From: an uncultured Cloacibacillus sp.
GTDB lineage: Bacteria > Synergistota > Synergistia > Synergistales > Synergistaceae
DNA length: 6,598 nt
Assembly: GCA_900544635.1 (NCBI GenBank)
Contig: UQVV01000102.1
Coordinates: 1 to 6,598, forward strand
Direction: 5' to 3'
Within the stretch, counting starts at the first letter, position 1. Each line of letters starts with the position of its first letter. Of the stretch, positions 5,215 to 6,598 are shown in pieces. The position numbers were made by a program, and so were the translations under genes. The notes beneath the pieces were generated by a model, which saw only the letters and a program-made list of their open reading frames with translations, made no database searches and was not told where the DNA came from.

Positions 5215-6598
5215 CTACGCCTTCAGCTCGTCCGCGTAATGCGATTTCATGTATTCGACGCACTCCGCGACGTCGTATTTCGCGCCGTATTGCAGCAGCG
5301 CGTCGCAGACGGCCTTCGCCCCGAATATTCCTACCGCGTCCTGAAGGTCGTATTCCATGCCGTCGCCGCTGCTCGCGGCGACGCACATGACGCGCGACTC
5401 CATGTCGCGGTAGTCGGGCAGCCTGATGAACATACACCTCGGAGACTGGCTGCACGTCAGCCGCCACGCCGTCAGCGGCTGCCGGAACGAGACCGCTTCG
5501 CAGAACATATAGCCCATATCCGTAACGTTCGAGACGTCCCAGCGGTCGAGCGGTTGATTAAATTGTTTCGCCTCGTTGAACATACAGAACATATTCCGCA
5601 CGTTCGAGACGTCCCAGCGGTCGAGCGGCTGGTTGAAGCTCGACGCTTTGGAGAACATCTCGCGCATATCCCGCACGTTTGAAACGTCCCAATCGTTCAG
5701 CGGCTGGTTGAAGCTCGCCGCTTCGCAGAACATCTCGCGCATGGTCCGCACGTTCGAGACGTTCCACTTTTCAAGCGGCTGGTTGAACGCCTTGGCCCTC
5801 CAGAACATCTGTCTCATATTCGTGACGGCGGAAACGTCCCATGCGCCGACAGGCTGGTTGAAGCGCTCCGCTATGTAGAACATGCCGTCCATGTCGGTAA
5901 CGCTCGAGACGTCCCACGACGCTATATTCTGGTTGAAACTCGTGGCGAAGCGGAACATATCGCCCATGTCGGTAACGTTCGAGACGTTCCACGAGTTCAG
6001 AGCCTGATTGAAGGCGAGGGCGTAGTAGAACATACACCGCATGTTCCGGACGCTTGAGACGTTCCAGCCGTCGAGCGGCTGGTTGAAGCGCTCCGCGTTG
6101 GAGAACATATCGCTCATGTCCGTTACGCTGCTCACGTCCCAGGGTTCAAGCGGCTTATTAAACCTGTGCGCCCCCTCGAACATGCGGGACATATCCCGCA
6201 CTTTCGAGACGTTCCAGCCGCTGATGTCGCTGTTGAAGTAGATCGCGCCGGCAAACATCTGCTTCATCGTTACGACGTTCGACGTGTCCCACGTCTCGAT
6301 GCCGGCGAAGTTGCGGCGTTTAGACTTTCGGAAGAGCCCTTCCATGTCGGTTATCAGAGAAGTGTCGATATTGGCGAGCGGCATTTTTGCGCCCATATCC
6401 AGAAGCTCTATAAGCTCGCGTTTTGAGCGGGGCTTGCGCTTCTCCGTTCCCGCAACGGCGGCGGCGGAGCCTTGCAGCTCGGGATGGGCCGCTTCAAGCT
6501 CGCGCATATATTCCGCCGTGTGCTCGCTGCCGTAGCGCGAAAGCTCCGCGTACACCTCCGCCGGGGGGAGCTTGTCCAGCTTTTCCTTCAGCCTCGCG
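5215..6598 (-). CDS. DUF285/BspA-like 25-residue repeat protein, 5' end outside window
   Basis: A protein built of tandem MxxMF repeats of the DUF285 / bacterial surface protein class, known from Mycoplasma, Listeria and BspA-like surface proteins. Residues are counted from the GTG at 6555. Eleven units of exactly 25 residues run from W89 to A363, consensus W(D/N)VSNV(T/R)DM, then xxMF, then xxAxxFNQPL. A degenerate unit precedes them (63-88, IDTSLITDMEGLF) and another follows (364-388, with only W and CMF kept). Flanking segments are helical, and the two ends resemble each other. The frame is open from the GTG to the window edge (14 more codons, including LKEKLDKLPPAE). That GTG has GGAG directly against it, too close to be an SD, so the real start probably lies outside. 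No signal peptide, membrane segment or LPXTG anchor is in the visible part, so location is unknown. Two hairpins follow the gene. The exact role is unknown; such proteins are often linked to adhesion or protein binding. Confidence 0.88.
   Translation of the reverse strand, partial: ARLKEKLDKLPPAEVYAELSRYGSEHTAEYMRELEAAHPELQGSAAAVAGTEKRKPRSKRELIELLDMGAKMPLANIDTSLITDMEGLFRKSKRRNFAGIETWDTSNVVTMKQMFAGAIYFNSDISGWNVSKVRDMSRMFEGAHRFNKPLEPWDVSSVTDMSDMFSNAERFNQPLDGWNVSSVRNMRCMFYYALAFNQALNSWNVSNVTDMGDMFRFATSFNQNIASWDVSSVTDMDGMFYIAERFNQPVGAWDVSAVTNMRQMFWRAKAFNQPLEKWNVSNVRTMREMFCEAASFNQPLNDWDVSNVRDMREMFSKASSFNQPLDRWDVSNVRNMFCMFNEAKQFNQPLDRWDVSNVTDMGYMFCEAVSFRQPLTAWRLTCSQSPRCMFIRLPDYRDMESRVMCVAASSGDGMEYDLQDAVGIFGAKAVCDALLQYGAKYDVAECVEYMKSHYADELKA
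5467..6291 (-). repeat. Eleven tandem 75-bp coding repeats
   Basis: The DNA behind the eleven protein repeats has an unbroken 75-bp period (825 bp) with no indels. Similarity at DNA level is high in places: 29 consecutive bases at 5525-5553 recur exactly at 5600-5628, one period away. The last units (5467-5690) look more alike than the earlier ones, which suggests recent duplication at the C-terminal side. Such an array can gain or lose units by recombination. Confidence 0.9.

Noticed and set aside
5392..5466. Possible frameshift at the end of the repeat array, where the motif suddenly decays
   Set aside because: The frame still shows W and CMF at the expected repeat positions and continues into a helical C-terminus resembling the N-terminal segment, so it reads as natural divergence.
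5467..6291. Regular repeats considered as a CRISPR array
   Set aside because: The 75-bp units are coding throughout, have no alternation of identical repeats and unique spacers, and translate to a known protein repeat.

Overview
This is a GC-rich bacterial chromosome segment in which all six genes I can support lie on the minus strand. Shine-Dalgarno sites are strong (AAGGAGG or GGAGG), gaps are short, and hairpin terminators separate the transcription units. The long plus-strand reading frames are antisense shadows caused by the base composition. The mix of genes (a 25-residue MxxMF-repeat protein, LemA with DUF3137, an envelope lytic transglycosylase) fits an anaerobic, gut-type bacterium. 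Synergistota is my best guess, but this is a guess from gene style, not a demonstrated assignment. No rRNA, tRNA, IS element, phage gene or CRISPR array is visible.

Layout in the direction of transcription (right to left). (1) 6598-5215: a protein with eleven exact-period 25-residue repeats of the DUF285/BspA-like class, flanked by helical segments that resemble each other. It runs off the right edge, so its true N-terminus is missing. Two tandem hairpins (about 5187-5163 and 5152-5126) follow it. (2) 5032-4025 and 4012-3131: a two-gene operon of an unrecognised 335-aa protein with a winged-helix-like N-terminus and a Cys/His cluster, then a ten-TM EamA/DMT-type transporter whose SD overlaps the upstream stop codon. 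(3) 3006-2293 and 2300-1359: lemA and a DUF3137 gene, overlapping by 8 nt with a TTG start on the second, so probably translationally coupled. (4) 1358-971: a 388-bp gap with a good sigma70-type promoter for the next gene, a structured leader, inverted repeats, and a terminator-shaped hairpin facing the other way. (5) 970-104: an exported SLT-type lytic transglycosylase, closed by a textbook rho-independent terminator at 77-49.

Functionally the window is mostly about the cell envelope: peptidoglycan cleavage, a small-molecule exporter, two membrane proteins of the LemA/DUF3137 pair, and a repeat protein of a class often found on cell surfaces. I do not see an obvious new multi-gene defence or mobile system. 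The items most worth following up are the repeat protein with its matching flanks, the unknown gene paired with the EamA transporter, and the unexplained plus-strand terminator hairpin in the 388-bp gap.
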